The notes: generated from the sequence alone by a model not told the origin. Positions 27,198 through 34,933 are shown, counted from the stretch's first letter. The stretch: DNA of 34,933 nucleotides from Alphaproteobacteria bacterium (GCA_009694045.1 SHVY01000033.1:1-34933); one strand, 5' to 3'. Made by a program: numbers and translations.

Positions 27198-28349
27198 ATG
27201 CGCCTTGATCGGATCGTCAACATCGCCGACCTGCGCCGGCTGGCTCGCCGCCGGCTGCCCAGGATCGTCCGCGATTATATGGACGGCGGCTCCGAGGACG
27301 AGTTCGCCGTCGCCGGCAACCTCGGCCAATTCCGCCGCTACCGCCTGGTGCCGCGCTACTTCGTCGACATCACCGGCGCCGCTACGGCGACGACCCTGTT
27401 CGGACGCACCTACGGCTGTCCCATCGGCATCGCGCCGACCGGTTATCCCGGCCTGTTCCGCCCCGGCGGCGATGTCCTGCTGGCGCGCGCGGCCGCGGCG
27501 GCGAACGTGCCCTTCATCATGTCGGGCGCGGCCACGGCCAGCGTGGAGGTTCTGGCGAAGGCGGCGCCGGGCCACGTCTGGTTCCAGCTTTACCCCGCGC
27601 AAATCGACCGCATCACCGAGGACAAGATCCGCCGCGCGGCCGAGGCCGGGGTCGAGGTCCTGGTGCTGACGGTCGACGTGGTCTCGGAGCCCAAGCGCGA
27701 ACGCAACATCCGCAACGGTTTCGAAGTGCCGTTCCGCTACCGGCTATCGACCGTGATCGACGGCGCGCTGCACCCCGCCTGGTCGCTCGCCTACTTTGCC
27801 ACGGGCGGCCTGCCGCGCATGGAGAACTGGGCGCCCTACGCGCCCGAGGGCGCCGACGCCGCCGCGATCGCCGTTCTCACCAACGACCTGTTCCACGCCA
27901 CCCAGACCTGGGAGACCCTGGCACTCGTGCGCAAGCGGTGGCCCGGCAAGCTGGTGATCAAGGGGATCATGGCGGCGGACGACGCGCGCCGCGTAGCGGC
28001 CGCCGGCGCCGACGGGATCATCGTCTCGAACCACGGCGGGCGCCAGGGCGACCGGCTGCCCGCCCCGCTCGAGGTCCTGGCCTCGGTCATCGCCGCCGCG
28101 CCGCATCTCACGGTGATGATCGACGGCGGGGTCCGGCGCGGCGCCGACGTGGTCACGGCGCTCGGCCTCGGCGCCCGCTTCGTCTTCGTCGGCCGCCCGA
28201 CCCTCTATGGCCTGACCGTCGCGGGCCAGGCGGGCGCCGAGCACGCCCTTGCCATCCTCAAGGAGGAGATGCTGGTGACCATGCGCCAGCTCGGCCGCCC
28301 GACGATCCCCGACCTCGACGCGGACGCGGTGCTGGAGGTGGGTGGGTAG
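27198..28349 (+). CDS. FMN-dependent alpha-hydroxy-acid oxidase/dehydrogenase (LldD/glycolate oxidase family)
   Basis: The product has 383 residues from ATG 27198 (AAGGGGG just upstream). The (beta/alpha)8 FMN fold is complete: LPRIVRDYMDGGSEDEFAVA near the N-terminus, PIGIAPTGYPGLFRPGGDVL with the FMN contact region (about residue 75), WFQLYP (about 130), LVIKGIMAADDARR with the FMN Lys (about 255), VSNHGGRQGDRLPAP with the catalytic His (about 278), and IDGGVRRGADVVTALGLGAR. The family oxidises L-lactate, glycolate, mandelate or related 2-hydroxyacids. The usual L after SNHGGRQ is G, so the substrate may differ. It is codirectional with the polysaccharide genes but separated by the repeat element, so probably independent. 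Confidence 0.9.
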   Translation: MRLDRIVNIADLRRLARRRLPRIVRDYMDGGSEDEFAVAGNLGQFRRYRLVPRYFVDITGAATATTLFGRTYGCPIGIAPTGYPGLFRPGGDVLLARAAAAANVPFIMSGAATASVEVLAKAAPGHVWFQLYPAQIDRITEDKIRRAAEAGVEVLVLTVDVVSEPKRERNIRNGFEVPFRYRLSTVIDGALHPAWSLAYFATGGLPRMENWAPYAPEGADAAAIAVLTNDLFHATQTWETLALVRKRWPGKLVIKGIMAADDARRVAAAGADGIIVSNHGGRQGDRLPAPLEVLASVIAAAPHLTVMIDGGVRRGADVVTALGLGARFVFVGRPTLYGLTVAGQAGAEHALAILKEEMLVTMRQLGRPTIPDLDADAVLEVGG

Positions 28350-28383
28350 AAGGTGGGAGAAACGAGTGCGCCCTGCCCTTCAA

Positions 28384-28707
28384 TCATGCGACAATTCTTC
28401 CCAGTAATTCAAAGACTTCCACGTGAAACTCTCGAATCTGTGCCCCATCCGTACCGGTGCGCAAGTCTGGGCCGATCATGTTGTGGAACTCTTCCAAGTT
28501 GGTAGGGCGCTTACGCAGCAACGCGTCGAGCCGAGGGACAGGAGTGATCTGGGTCTCGCCTTCAAGATGCTGTTGACCAAGTTCGACCGAAATTGTTGGT
28601 TGATCCGGCCCATCGGCCCTTTGACGCGCGGGTTCTACTTCGGCGGTTCGATCGCGCTTCTCATTTTGGGCCGCGATCAGGCGTTTCAGTTCGGCGCTTA
28701 CAGGTGA
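28384..28707 (-). pseudogene. Truncated gene fragment of unknown family, cut by the IS630 remnant
   Basis: On the minus strand an open frame of about 107 codons runs from the IS630 junction at 28707 to TGA at 28384-28386, with no start codon near its 5' end. It reads [20 protein letters not shown], then VSVELGQQ-like and PRLDALLRKRPTNLEEFHNM, IGPDLRTGTDGAQIREFHVE, VFELLGRIVA. The composition (many Glu, Gln, Asn, charged helices, less GC at third positions than the neighbours) looks like real protein, unlike the plus-strand frame over the same bases. Its start has been removed, most likely by the insertion. I do not recognise the family. The lower GC suggests acquired DNA. Confidence 0.55.
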
Positions 28708-28985
28708 TCATGGACAATCTGCCGTCCCACCGGGTCGTCGGCGTCCGCGAGGCCATCGAGGCGGCCGGTGCGACGCGCCTGTTCCTGCCGCCCTACAGCC
28801 CGGACTTCAATCCCATCGAGCAGGCTTTCGCCAAGTTCAAGGCCTTGCTCCGAAAAGCCGCGGCACGCACCATCGATGCCCTCTGGGACGCCATCGCCGA
28901 CGCCATCAAGCGCTTCACGCCAGCCGAATGCGTCGCCTACTTCACCGACTCAGGGTACGAACCAGAATGATCGGAAAATGCTCTA
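28708..28985 (+). mobile_element. IS630-family element remnant: transposase C-terminal part and right end
   Basis: The frame 28708-28970 encodes [58 protein letters not shown] and [18 protein letters not shown]. This is the last third of an IS630 (DDE_3) transposase with the second Asp and the Glu of the DDE triad. The helix-turn-helix and first Asp are gone. After the TGA (28968-28970) comes TCGGAAAATGCTCTAG, the type of terminal sequence these elements carry, ending at TA (28984-28985). The left part is deleted at the junction with the fragment at 28384-28707. It is inactive. Its terminal TAG forms the stop codon of the dioxygenase gene on the other strand. Confidence 0.85.
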
Positions 28986-30182
28986 GCCGCGCGCTCCGAA
29001 AGGTAGAAAGCATCCGAGATCGGCTTGATTGGATTGCCTGGCCAAGACCCGATGCCGTGTTCTTACATCGTCTCGATCGATATAGACGCTCTGGAGGTGC
29101 CGCCCCGCCTGCGTGATGTTGAAGGACATGCGCCCGTGGAGTACCCGATGATTGTCAATGACGAGGCAATCACTGGCGGAAAGCGGAATCCTGATCTGAT
29201 TCTCGGGCGCGGTGATACGTCGAATCACGTCATGAAGCGCCTCATATACAAGATCCAGGCGGTCTTCCGGTGCGCCGACGGGGAGCAGGTTGTCGGGGCT
29301 GAACCTGACCCCTGCCATGTTCCCGTACGGATCGAGCGTGAAGATGCGCCCTTCGGCCCGCCACTCGTCGACGAAGCTGCCCTCCCCTCGGAATGCCATC
29401 GGCATGCGCGCGAGGAGTTCGAAGAGATCTGGTGACTCCCGGCGCATGGTCTCGGCGATGTGAAAGCCATCCACCAACAAGGAGACGCCGCCGCCATCCG
29501 GGCTAGCCCTGAGGCAATGGAAGACGAACAAGCCAGGTGGCCACGCGGCGTACGTGTAGTCCGTGTGCGGTCGTAGCGCCCGGTGGGCGTAGGTCGCATT
29601 GTCAGTGTTGGGGATCGCCATGACATCGTCGGCACGTCCCCAATGGCGCCGCCCACCCGGCTCGTAGCCCAGGAGTCCGGCAAGCCGCTCCACCTCTTCG
29701 CGTCTGGCGGGCACGTTGCGCACGAGCGCGAAGCCGAACTCGCCAACCAGCCGCAATAGACGAAGCTGCCGCTCCTCCGACGAATACACCTCGTCGCAGT
29801 CCATGCTGGGGAGCGCGTCACCAAGGTCACGGGCCCACAGGGTGGGTCGGGTTGGGGATGACCTGCACTCACGGCGCTCCCTGAGCCAGCCTGGCGCGAA
29901 AACACTGACATGGCCGTCGGGTGGCCATGTCACTTCGAGAGCACCGCTCCTCCCCACGGCGGCGAGCACGGGTTCGATGTCGGGAGCCAGAAACCAGCTC
30001 TCCGTCGCACCGTTCACATAGCGGTTCCTGCACAAGCCGCACGAGCACCAATCGCGGAGCCATGTGCAGTGATAGTCGGTGGAGGAACCGTCATGCCAGC
30101 GAACACGCAAGCGGTTCCCATGGCGTTGAACGCCTTCGATGCGTTCGTGGCTCTCTTCCTTGTCCTGTCCAGGCGACACCAT
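28983..30182 (-). CDS. Gamma-butyrobetaine dioxygenase-like Fe(II)/2-oxoglutarate oxygenase
   Basis: The product has 399 residues from ATG 30182. The N-terminal DUF971-type zinc domain shows WLRDWCSCGLC (C46, C48, C51) and the fourth ligand H91 in DGHVSVF, as in gamma-butyrobetaine hydroxylase. The TauD-like domain has the iron ligands H205 and D207 (RPHTDYTY) and H349 (DNHRVLHGR), and an Arg-rich end that binds 2-oxoglutarate. The family hydroxylates gamma-butyrobetaine to L-carnitine or trimethyllysine; which one here is not decided. The stop TAG at 28983-28985 lies at the IS630 terminus, so the last residues may differ from the ancestral protein. The gene is divergent from the binding-protein gene at 30363, which may import its substrate. 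Confidence 0.85.
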   Translation of the reverse strand: MVSPGQDKEESHERIEGVQRHGNRLRVRWHDGSSTDYHCTWLRDWCSCGLCRNRYVNGATESWFLAPDIEPVLAAVGRSGALEVTWPPDGHVSVFAPGWLRERRECRSSPTRPTLWARDLGDALPSMDCDEVYSSEERQLRLLRLVGEFGFALVRNVPARREEVERLAGLLGYEPGGRRHWGRADDVMAIPNTDNATYAHRALRPHTDYTYAAWPPGLFVFHCLRASPDGGGVSLLVDGFHIAETMRRESPDLFELLARMPMAFRGEGSFVDEWRAEGRIFTLDPYGNMAGVRFSPDNLLPVGAPEDRLDLVYEALHDVIRRITAPENQIRIPLSASDCLVIDNHRVLHGRMSFNITQAGRHLQSVYIDRDDVRTRHRVLARQSNQADLGCFLPFGARG

Positions 30183-30323
30183 CCTCGACCTCGGTTCCCT
30201 GCGTTAACTCTATAGTCCTAGATCCAGAACCTGGTCCACATGCCTCGGAAGGGGCCCTGCATCCAGGTGCGCGCGTGGACCCTCCGGCACCCTGCGACGG
30301 AGCGGCGCTTGCGGCCGGAAACC

Positions 30324-30332
30324 TGCTATGTT
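30324..30332 (+). promoter_or_regulatory. Candidate extended -10 promoter of the substrate-binding-protein gene
   Basis: TGCTATGTT (TG-N-TATGTT) lies about 30 bases before ATG 30363. No good -35 stands at 17 bases, as is usual for extended -10 promoters. On the opposite strand ACTATAGAG near 30209-30217 could serve the dioxygenase gene. Both lie in the 180-base divergent gap. Confidence 0.35.
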
Positions 30333-30362
30333 CGCCCACCACGATCCAACCGGGAGCAAATG

Positions 30363-31919
30363 ATGCGGGGAATTCCACTGAACAGGCGGCAACTGATGGG
30401 CATGACGGCCGCGCTCGCGGGGGTGGGGACCATGCGCCGTGCTGCCGCGCAGTCCCAAACGACGCTCCGGTTGCGCTCGATCGTCGACATCCAGACTCTC
30501 GATACGGCGTTCACCTACTCGGTGCATGAAGCCAACGTCAACAAGGCCCAGCTTCACAATCTGATCACGTTCAAGACTCACAATTCGTGGGAGTGGGAGC
30601 TTGATGGGGCCGCGATGGTCGAACAGGTCGATGACACCCACGTGAACTTCGCCCTGCGCGACGACCTGGGCTGGACCAACGGCTTCGGGCCGATGACAGC
30701 CGAGGACGTCAAGTTCTCGTTCGAGCGCATCCTCGATCCGGAATTGGGATCGTCCTATCAGGCCGACTGGGCCCTGCTCGATCACGTCGAGGTGACGGGC
30801 GAACGCACCGGGACGGTCGTGATGAAGCAGCCCTTCGCGGCGCTGTGGGGCTCGACGCTGCCTTGGGTTTCCGGCTTCATCCTGTGCAAGGCGGCCGTCG
30901 AAGCCCTGCCGGGCAAGCGGGTCGAAACCCAGCAGCCCGCCACCTCGGGCCCGTACATGGTGACGGAGTGGAAGCCGAAGGAACGGCTCGTCCTGGGACG
31001 CAACGATCTGTTCTCCGGCGCCAAGCCGGATTTCGACGAGATCGTGTTTCTGCCGGTGGACGAGGACAAGACCGCCGAGCTCGCCTTCGAGGCGGGGGAC
31101 ATCGACTACTGCCCCATCAGCATCAGTTCGGTGCCCCGCTATCGCGACGCGGTCCCCGACGGCAGCGTGCTCCAGGAAATCCCGGGGCTGGACTACTACT
31201 GGCTCGGGATCAACGTCGAGCATCCGAACTTCACCGACCAGCGCGTACGCAAGGCGATTCAGTACGCTCTGGATGTGCCCGCCATGCTGGACGCGGCGTT
31301 CTTCGGCGTCGCCGGGCGGGCGACGGGATTCCAGGCGCCCGGCGGCATCGGCTATCGCGACGCCAACCTGATCGGTGCCCGCGATGTCGACAAGGCGAAG
31401 GCGCTCCTGGCCGAAGCAGGTGTCGAAGGCCTTAAGACGAACCTGACCATCATCAATGCCACCCTGTGGACCAGCATGGCCCAGGTCGCCCAGGCGAACC
31501 TCGCCGAGGCCGGCATCGAAGTCGAGATCCTGCCCTACGACTCCGGCACCTTCTGGACCCTGGGCCTCGAATCCGAGGGCGAAGCATGGAAGGACATTCA
31601 GCTCTACATGCAGCTTTACAACGGCTTGGCCGATCCGGCTTACCAGACCCAATGGTTCTTGCCGGAACAAGTGGGAATCTGGAACTGGGAGCGTTGGAAC
31701 AGCCCCGAGTATGGCGAGCTGAACGAAAAACAGCTCGCCGAGTTCGATCCGATCAAGCGCGGCGAATACGTCAAACGCATGCAGGACCTGTGTGAGGAAT
31801 CCGGCGCGTACACGTTCCTGACCAATGGTTTGCAGGCGGCGCTGCACAAGTCTTGGATTTCGCCGGTCATTCGGCCCGACGGTATCAGCATGTACCTGCC
31901 GGGCTTCAAGCGCGCGTAA
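30363..31919 (+). CDS. ABC transporter substrate-binding protein (SBP_bac_5, DppA/OppA family), Tat-exported
   Basis: The product has 518 residues from ATG 30363; GGGAG lies six bases upstream, which favours it over ATG 30360. The N-terminus NRRQLMGMTAALAGVGTMRR is a twin-arginine signal, with cleavage likely after RAAAQ. The family pattern follows: SIVDIQTLDTAFTYSVHEAN, GPMTAEDVKFSFERILDPEL (about residues 115-134), PATSGPYMVTEWKPKERLVL and RKAIQYALDVPAMLDAAFFG. It is intact. It would bind a peptide or similar solute in the periplasm. No permease or ATPase gene is near. The preceding dioxygenase and following choline-dehydrogenase-like gene suggest an amine or betaine ligand, but that is inference. 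Confidence 0.88.
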   Translation: MRGIPLNRRQLMGMTAALAGVGTMRRAAAQSQTTLRLRSIVDIQTLDTAFTYSVHEANVNKAQLHNLITFKTHNSWEWELDGAAMVEQVDDTHVNFALRDDLGWTNGFGPMTAEDVKFSFERILDPELGSSYQADWALLDHVEVTGERTGTVVMKQPFAALWGSTLPWVSGFILCKAAVEALPGKRVETQQPATSGPYMVTEWKPKERLVLGRNDLFSGAKPDFDEIVFLPVDEDKTAELAFEAGDIDYCPISISSVPRYRDAVPDGSVLQEIPGLDYYWLGINVEHPNFTDQRVRKAIQYALDVPAMLDAAFFGVAGRATGFQAPGGIGYRDANLIGARDVDKAKALLAEAGVEGLKTNLTIINATLWTSMAQVAQANLAEAGIEVEILPYDSGTFWTLGLESEGEAWKDIQLYMQLYNGLADPAYQTQWFLPEQVGIWNWERWNSPEYGELNEKQLAEFDPIKRGEYVKRMQDLCEESGAYTFLTNGLQAALHKSWISPVIRPDGISMYLPGFKRA

Positions 31920-31928
31920 GGGCGGGCC

Positions 31929-32060
31929 CTAGGCGAAGGCGGCGTCGAGGACCTGTTCGACATCATCCTGGATGCCGGGCGTGGGTCTCGCCGGCTGGAT
32001 GCTATGCTCCCTGGCGCAGCCGAGGCTGACCGCGTGGGTCGCCAGCTTGAGTGCGTTCAT
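31929..32060 (-). pseudogene. Remnant of a Cys/Met-metabolism PLP-dependent enzyme (C-terminal end)
   Basis: On the minus strand 43 codons from ATG 32060 to TAG 31929-31931 read MNALKLATHAVSLGCAREHS, then IQPARPTPGIQDDVEQVLDA, AFA. The first part matches the C-terminal region of methionine gamma-lyase/cystathionine-lyase enzymes (FMN-ALKL-THAVSLG-xxSL-x-HPA), with V-T-R-F just before it. The end resembles their G-x-ED-x-DDxxxDLxxAL tail. About 40 intermediate residues and everything upstream are missing; a TAA lies shortly upstream in frame. It is a deletion relic, not a functional gene. Confidence 0.6.
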
Positions 32061-32111
32061 GAACCGCGTCACCGACCGCTGGTGTTATCCCGGATCCGGC
32101 GGTCGTGAGCC

Positions 32112-33782
32112 CTACCGCTGGCTTCGTTCCCACTGCAAGTGGAGCCCCACCGGTGCCGTGGACCGGGGCAGAGGGGGCCGTCCAAGGATCATGTCGCTGG
32201 CCTTCTCGCCGATCATGATGCTGGGTGCGTTGGTGTTGCCACTGACCACGTCGGGCATGATTGAGGCATCGGCCACGCGCAAGGCTTCAATGCCGTAAAC
32301 TTGGCATTCCGGATCGACCACAGCCATGCCCTCGCTCTCCAGTCCCATCTTGCAAGTGCCGACCGGGTGGTACGAGGTCCCAACAGTCGCGCGCAGCCAG
32401 GCCTCGATTTCGGGGTCGGTCTTTACCCCGGGTCCGGGGGCGATCTCGGCGCCCCGATAGGGATCAAACGAATTCTGCGCGTGCAGTTCGCGGATCAACT
32501 TGACGCACTGCACCATGGTGGCCACATCGTCGGCCGTCTGAAGGTAGTTGATGACAAACCGCGGCTTGTCGCGCGGGTCGGCGGAGGTGAGCCACAGCCG
32601 CCCCCGGCTCGTTGGGCGCAAGTGGACGGCCTCGGTCATCCAGGCGTGCTGGCCGATGCTGACCGCGCTCTGGATGGTGTCGCCGCCCACCGCCATGGGC
32701 AGGAACGCGAGTTGAAGGTCCGGATGTTCGATGCCGGCGCGGCTGCGGATGAATGCCTGGGCCTCGTAGTGGTTCGTGGCACCGAGGCCGTTGTGAAACA
32801 GGAACCAACGCAGCCCCACCATCAGCTTGCGCAGGGGCTGCACGTCCTTGTGCAGCGACACGGGTTGGGTGCAGGCCTGCTTGAGCGCGAGGTCCGGATG
32901 ATCATGCAAGTTGGCGCCCACCCCCGGCAGATCAGCGACCACTTTGAGGCCGAGCGCCTTGAGCGCGTCCGCCGGCCCGATGCCGCTGAGCCAGAGAATC
33001 TGCGGCGAGTTGATCACCCCGCCACTGACGATGACTTCGCGGTTGGCTCGCACCATCGTCGATCCGTTCGCGGTGTAGTACACGACCCCGACCGCCCGTC
33101 GCCCCTCGACGACAACTTTCTCGGTCAGCGCAGACGCCACGATCGTCAGGTTCGGACGGCCGCGATCGGAGTCAAGATAGGCCCGGGCTGTGGTCCAGCG
33201 CCGGCCCCGGTGGGTCGTCCGGTCGGCGCGCCCAAAGCCCTCCTGCTGGCGGCCGTTGACGTCATCGGTCAAGGCGTAGCCCGCCTGGCGACCCGCCTCG
33301 ACGAAGGCGCGGGACAGGGGGTTGGTCATGCCGGCCGAGGTCACGTTCAGTGGCCCATCGCTGCCGTGGTAGTCGTCGCTACCGCGGTCGAAGCACTCCG
33401 ACCGGCGGAAGTAGGGCAGCACGTCGGCGTAGGTCCAACCGCGGTAGCCCTTCTGCGCCCAGCGGTCATAGTCGTGCGCGTGGCCGCGCACATACATCAT
33501 GCCGTTGATGGCGGACGATCCGCCCATGGCCTTACCGCGCGGCTGCCCGATCCTGCGGCCGCCGAGATGCGGTTCGGGTTCGGTCTGGTAGGCCCAGTTC
33601 AACGAGGGGTCGTTAATCGCGTACGCCAGCGCCGACGGCATGTCAGACTTCCAGCTTCGCTGCCTGCTCCCGGCCTCGACCAGCAGGACGGTAACACCCG
33701 GGTCCTCGCTCAAGCGGGCGGCGATTACCGCGCCGGCCGATCCAGCGCCGACGACGATATAATCGTATACCGCGTCAGCCAC
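32112..33782 (-). CDS. GMC-family FAD oxidoreductase, choline dehydrogenase-like
   Basis: The product has 556 residues, the usual BetA length, from GTG 33782. The FAD-binding motif is YIVVGAGSAGAVIAARLSED (G12-x-G14-x2-G17). The GMC signature is KAMGGSSAINGMMYVRGHAH, DYDRWA (about residues 84-108). The second signature is SGGVINSPQILWLSGIGPAD. The catalytic pair is H472 in SYHPVGTCKMG and N516 in SGNTNAPS, 44 residues apart as in choline oxidase (His466/Asn510). Choline dehydrogenase makes betaine aldehyde; other alcohols are possible because BetA-like enzymes vary. No betB or betI is adjacent. The start overlaps the upstream frame's TGA by eight bases, which suggests coupling. Confidence 0.88.
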   Translation of the reverse strand: MADAVYDYIVVGAGSAGAVIAARLSEDPGVTVLLVEAGSRQRSWKSDMPSALAYAINDPSLNWAYQTEPEPHLGGRRIGQPRGKAMGGSSAINGMMYVRGHAHDYDRWAQKGYRGWTYADVLPYFRRSECFDRGSDDYHGSDGPLNVTSAGMTNPLSRAFVEAGRQAGYALTDDVNGRQQEGFGRADRTTHRGRRWTTARAYLDSDRGRPNLTIVASALTEKVVVEGRRAVGVVYYTANGSTMVRANREVIVSGGVINSPQILWLSGIGPADALKALGLKVVADLPGVGANLHDHPDLALKQACTQPVSLHKDVQPLRKLMVGLRWFLFHNGLGATNHYEAQAFIRSRAGIEHPDLQLAFLPMAVGGDTIQSAVSIGQHAWMTEAVHLRPTSRGRLWLTSADPRDKPRFVINYLQTADDVATMVQCVKLIRELHAQNSFDPYRGAEIAPGPGVKTDPEIEAWLRATVGTSYHPVGTCKMGLESEGMAVVDPECQVYGIEALRVADASIMPDVVSGNTNAPSIMIGEKASDMILGRPPLPRSTAPVGLHLQWERSQR

Positions 33783-34038
33783 GGATCGTGTCAGGGATGA
33801 GGAAGTCGGCGCCGGTAACGTCGCTCAAGTGCCGATCCTTGAAGTTGAGCCGCCATCCCAGTGTCGAGGCTTGTCCCTCTCCTCGGAAGAGGTACCTGGA
33901 GTCGGTCACCCCGCTGGCGGGGCATCGACCTTCGAAGGGTAGCAGGGATGCCAGGAAAGCACAAATCTTCGCGCCAGTTTTGTCGCTGACGCGCGTTGAG
34001 CAATAGTGATCTCCCCCGCTTGCCACCACATGCGTCAC
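33775..34038 (-). CDS. Hypothetical protein or C-terminal fragment upstream of the GMC oxidoreductase
   Basis: An 87-codon frame from ATG 34038 ends eight bases inside the GMC gene start. The last 40 residues (RYLFRGEGQASTLGWRLNFK, DRHLSDVTGADFLIPDTIRG) look like genuine protein; the first 40 are less convincing. The overlap with the next start is the kind seen between coupled genes. IS debris lies directly upstream, so this may be the 3' end of a gene whose front was lost. I do not recognise the family. Confidence 0.35.
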   Translation of the reverse strand: MTHVVASGGDHYCSTRVSDKTGAKICAFLASLLPFEGRCPASGVTDSRYLFRGEGQASTLGWRLNFKDRHLSDVTGADFLIPDTIRG

Positions 34039-34394
34039 CAGCGGCCGTCGGGGTCAGACCCGGTCTACTCCGCGACCAGCGCTACACGGCCGGACCCGGG
34101 GGTGAAGCGGACATCGGCGCCGGGATGGCGGCTGTACCCCCGACAGCGGCCGCTACTGGCAGGCGGGTCCGAGGGGCGAGTCTAGCCAGGAGCAGCCGTA
34201 GCACGTCCCTGTAACTCTGAACCGCGCCGGGTTTGCCGGAGGCTGTTTCATTTGAGCCGACATTCCCCATATGAACACCGGTTCCGAGCATCACAGTTTT
34301 CCTTGAGGGGTCCATGCGGCAAGCAGGCGACCGTTGAGTGTCGCTGCCACGCGATCTGTCCGGTCGTTTCATCGCTCCGAAGTGGGGGGCGTTG
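34039..34394. other. Non-coding stretch with insertion-sequence debris
   Basis: No convincing gene lies here; the open frames on both strands are short and Arg/Pro/Ala-rich. CTCTGAACCGCGCCGGGTTT followed by GCCGGAGGCTGTTTC (34215-34250) resembles the sequence I know from in front of IS3-family transposase genes, so it may be an IS3 end. TTGAGCCGACATTCCCCATA (from about 34252) may begin the ISNCY element whose transposase follows. Neither boundary is proven. Confidence 0.3.
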
Positions 34395-34933
34395 ATGAGA
34401 CGGACAGAGCTATCGCAAGGACTGCGTATCATGAAGTTCGAGCCGGTGTTGGAGCGTTGGCGGCGCCGGGAGTTGAGCCAGGTCGAGGCGGCGGAGATTC
34501 TGGGGGTGGGGGAGCGGACGTTTCGGCGCTGGTACCAGCGCCATGACGAGGAAGGGCTCGACGGTCTGTTGGATCGCCGGTTGGGCAAGCCGTCGCCCCG
34601 GTGGGTGCCGGCGGACTGGGCGGATCGGGTGGAGCAGCTCTACCGGGAGCGGTATGCCGGCTTCAACGCCCGGCATTTCCACGAGCACCTGGTCAAGGAC
34701 CACGGCTTCCGTTCAGCTACAATTGGGCCAAGACCTTCCTGCACCAGCGCCTGCTGGTGCCGGGGGCGGCGAAGAAGGGGGTTCATCGCCTGAAGCGGCC
34801 ACGCCGGCCCCTGCCGGGCATGCTGCTGCACCAAGACGGCTCGCGCCATGCCTGGCTACCCGGCTGCGAGCAGCAGCTCGACCCGATCGTGACCATGGAC
34901 GACGCGACGAGCGAGATCTATTCGGCCTTCCTG
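34395..34933 (+). pseudogene. ISNCY-type transposase, frameshifted and cut by window end
   Basis: From ATG 34395 the frame reads MRRTELSQGLRIMKFEPVLE, then ELSQVEAAEILGVGERTFRR (helix-turn-helix, about residues 27-50), GLDGLLDRRLGKPSPRW and LYRERYAGFNARHFHEHLVK. At 34711-34714 one T is missing: HGFR should run into FSYNWAKTFLHQRLLVPGAA, KKGVHRLKRPRRPLPGMLLH, QDGSRHAWLPGCEQQLDPIV, TMDDATSEIYSAFL, in the next frame. The QDGS and TMDDAT parts are the first catalytic Asp and its context in this family. The rest lies beyond the window. In the sequence as given the protein is broken, so the element is inactive unless the missing T is a consensus error or frameshifting occurs. Confidence 0.8.

Noticed and set aside
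28423-28707. A 94-codon plus-strand frame
   Set aside because: The minus strand over the same bases gives a more protein-like frame; the plus frame has no recognisable motif or ribosome site.

Overview
This is a very GC-rich window with dense, short-spaced genes. The housekeeping content points to an alphaproteobacterium, probably Rhodospirillales-like: hrcA-grpE divergent from rph-rdgB-hemW, followed by dnaK-dnaJ, with dapB, nth and tsaB-rimI nearby. No rRNA, tRNA or CRISPR array was found.

Layout. 1-178: C-terminal end of an IS630-type transposase. 294-2000 (+): nitroreductase, tsaB, rimI. 2007-3963: nth, a DUF2244 membrane-protein gene broken at a C9 run, and dapB. 3960-10001: a catabolic block between dapB and dnaJ. 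It holds a Rieske oxygenase, an L-rhamnonate-dehydratase-like enolase-superfamily enzyme, a peptide-type ABC substrate-binding protein with an in-frame TAG, a second enolase-superfamily enzyme and a frameshifted HpcH/HpaI aldolase. 10058-14987 (-): hrcA-grpE-dnaK-dnaJ, with an RpoH-like promoter in front of dnaK. 15122-17670 (+): rph, rdgB, hemW. 17689-18569 (-): two small exported proteins of unknown role. 18610-27081: a surface-polysaccharide locus (gmhA-like isomerase, flippase, nucleotidyltransferase-kinase fusion, APH-fold kinase, two glycosyltransferases, O-antigen ligase/polymerase, WecG/TagA transferase). 27198-33782: FMN-dependent 2-hydroxyacid oxidase, an IS630 remnant beside an unlisted truncated gene, gamma-butyrobetaine-hydroxylase-like dioxygenase, a Tat-exported ABC substrate-binding protein, a PLP-lyase remnant and a choline-dehydrogenase-like GMC oxidoreductase. 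34039-34933: IS debris and a frameshifted ISNCY-type transposase running off the end.

How the genes fit together. The two catabolic regions share a theme: uptake proteins of the DppA/OppA family without permeases, and oxidative enzymes whose closest recognisable relatives act on quaternary amines (CntA-like Rieske enzyme with Glu at the bridging position, gamma-butyrobetaine dioxygenase, BetA-like dehydrogenase). A sugar-acid branch (rhamnonate dehydratase plus HpcH/HpaI aldolase) sits among them. Substrates are inferred, not shown.

The main anomaly is the density of broken frames in the polysaccharide locus. Five of its seven plus-strand genes need one to four frame corrections, one has an in-frame TGA, and one has lost an internal segment. 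Yet the start/stop overlaps between consecutive genes are intact, so the breaks are either very recent or are consensus errors of the assembly. I did not find a clearly new defence or mobile system. The best candidates for a second look are the palindromic element inside a glycosyltransferase gene, the CTAGTGTC repeat at the end of wecG, the nucleotidyltransferase-kinase fusion, the hidden truncated reading frame at 28384-28707 and the small exported protein at 17689-17847.
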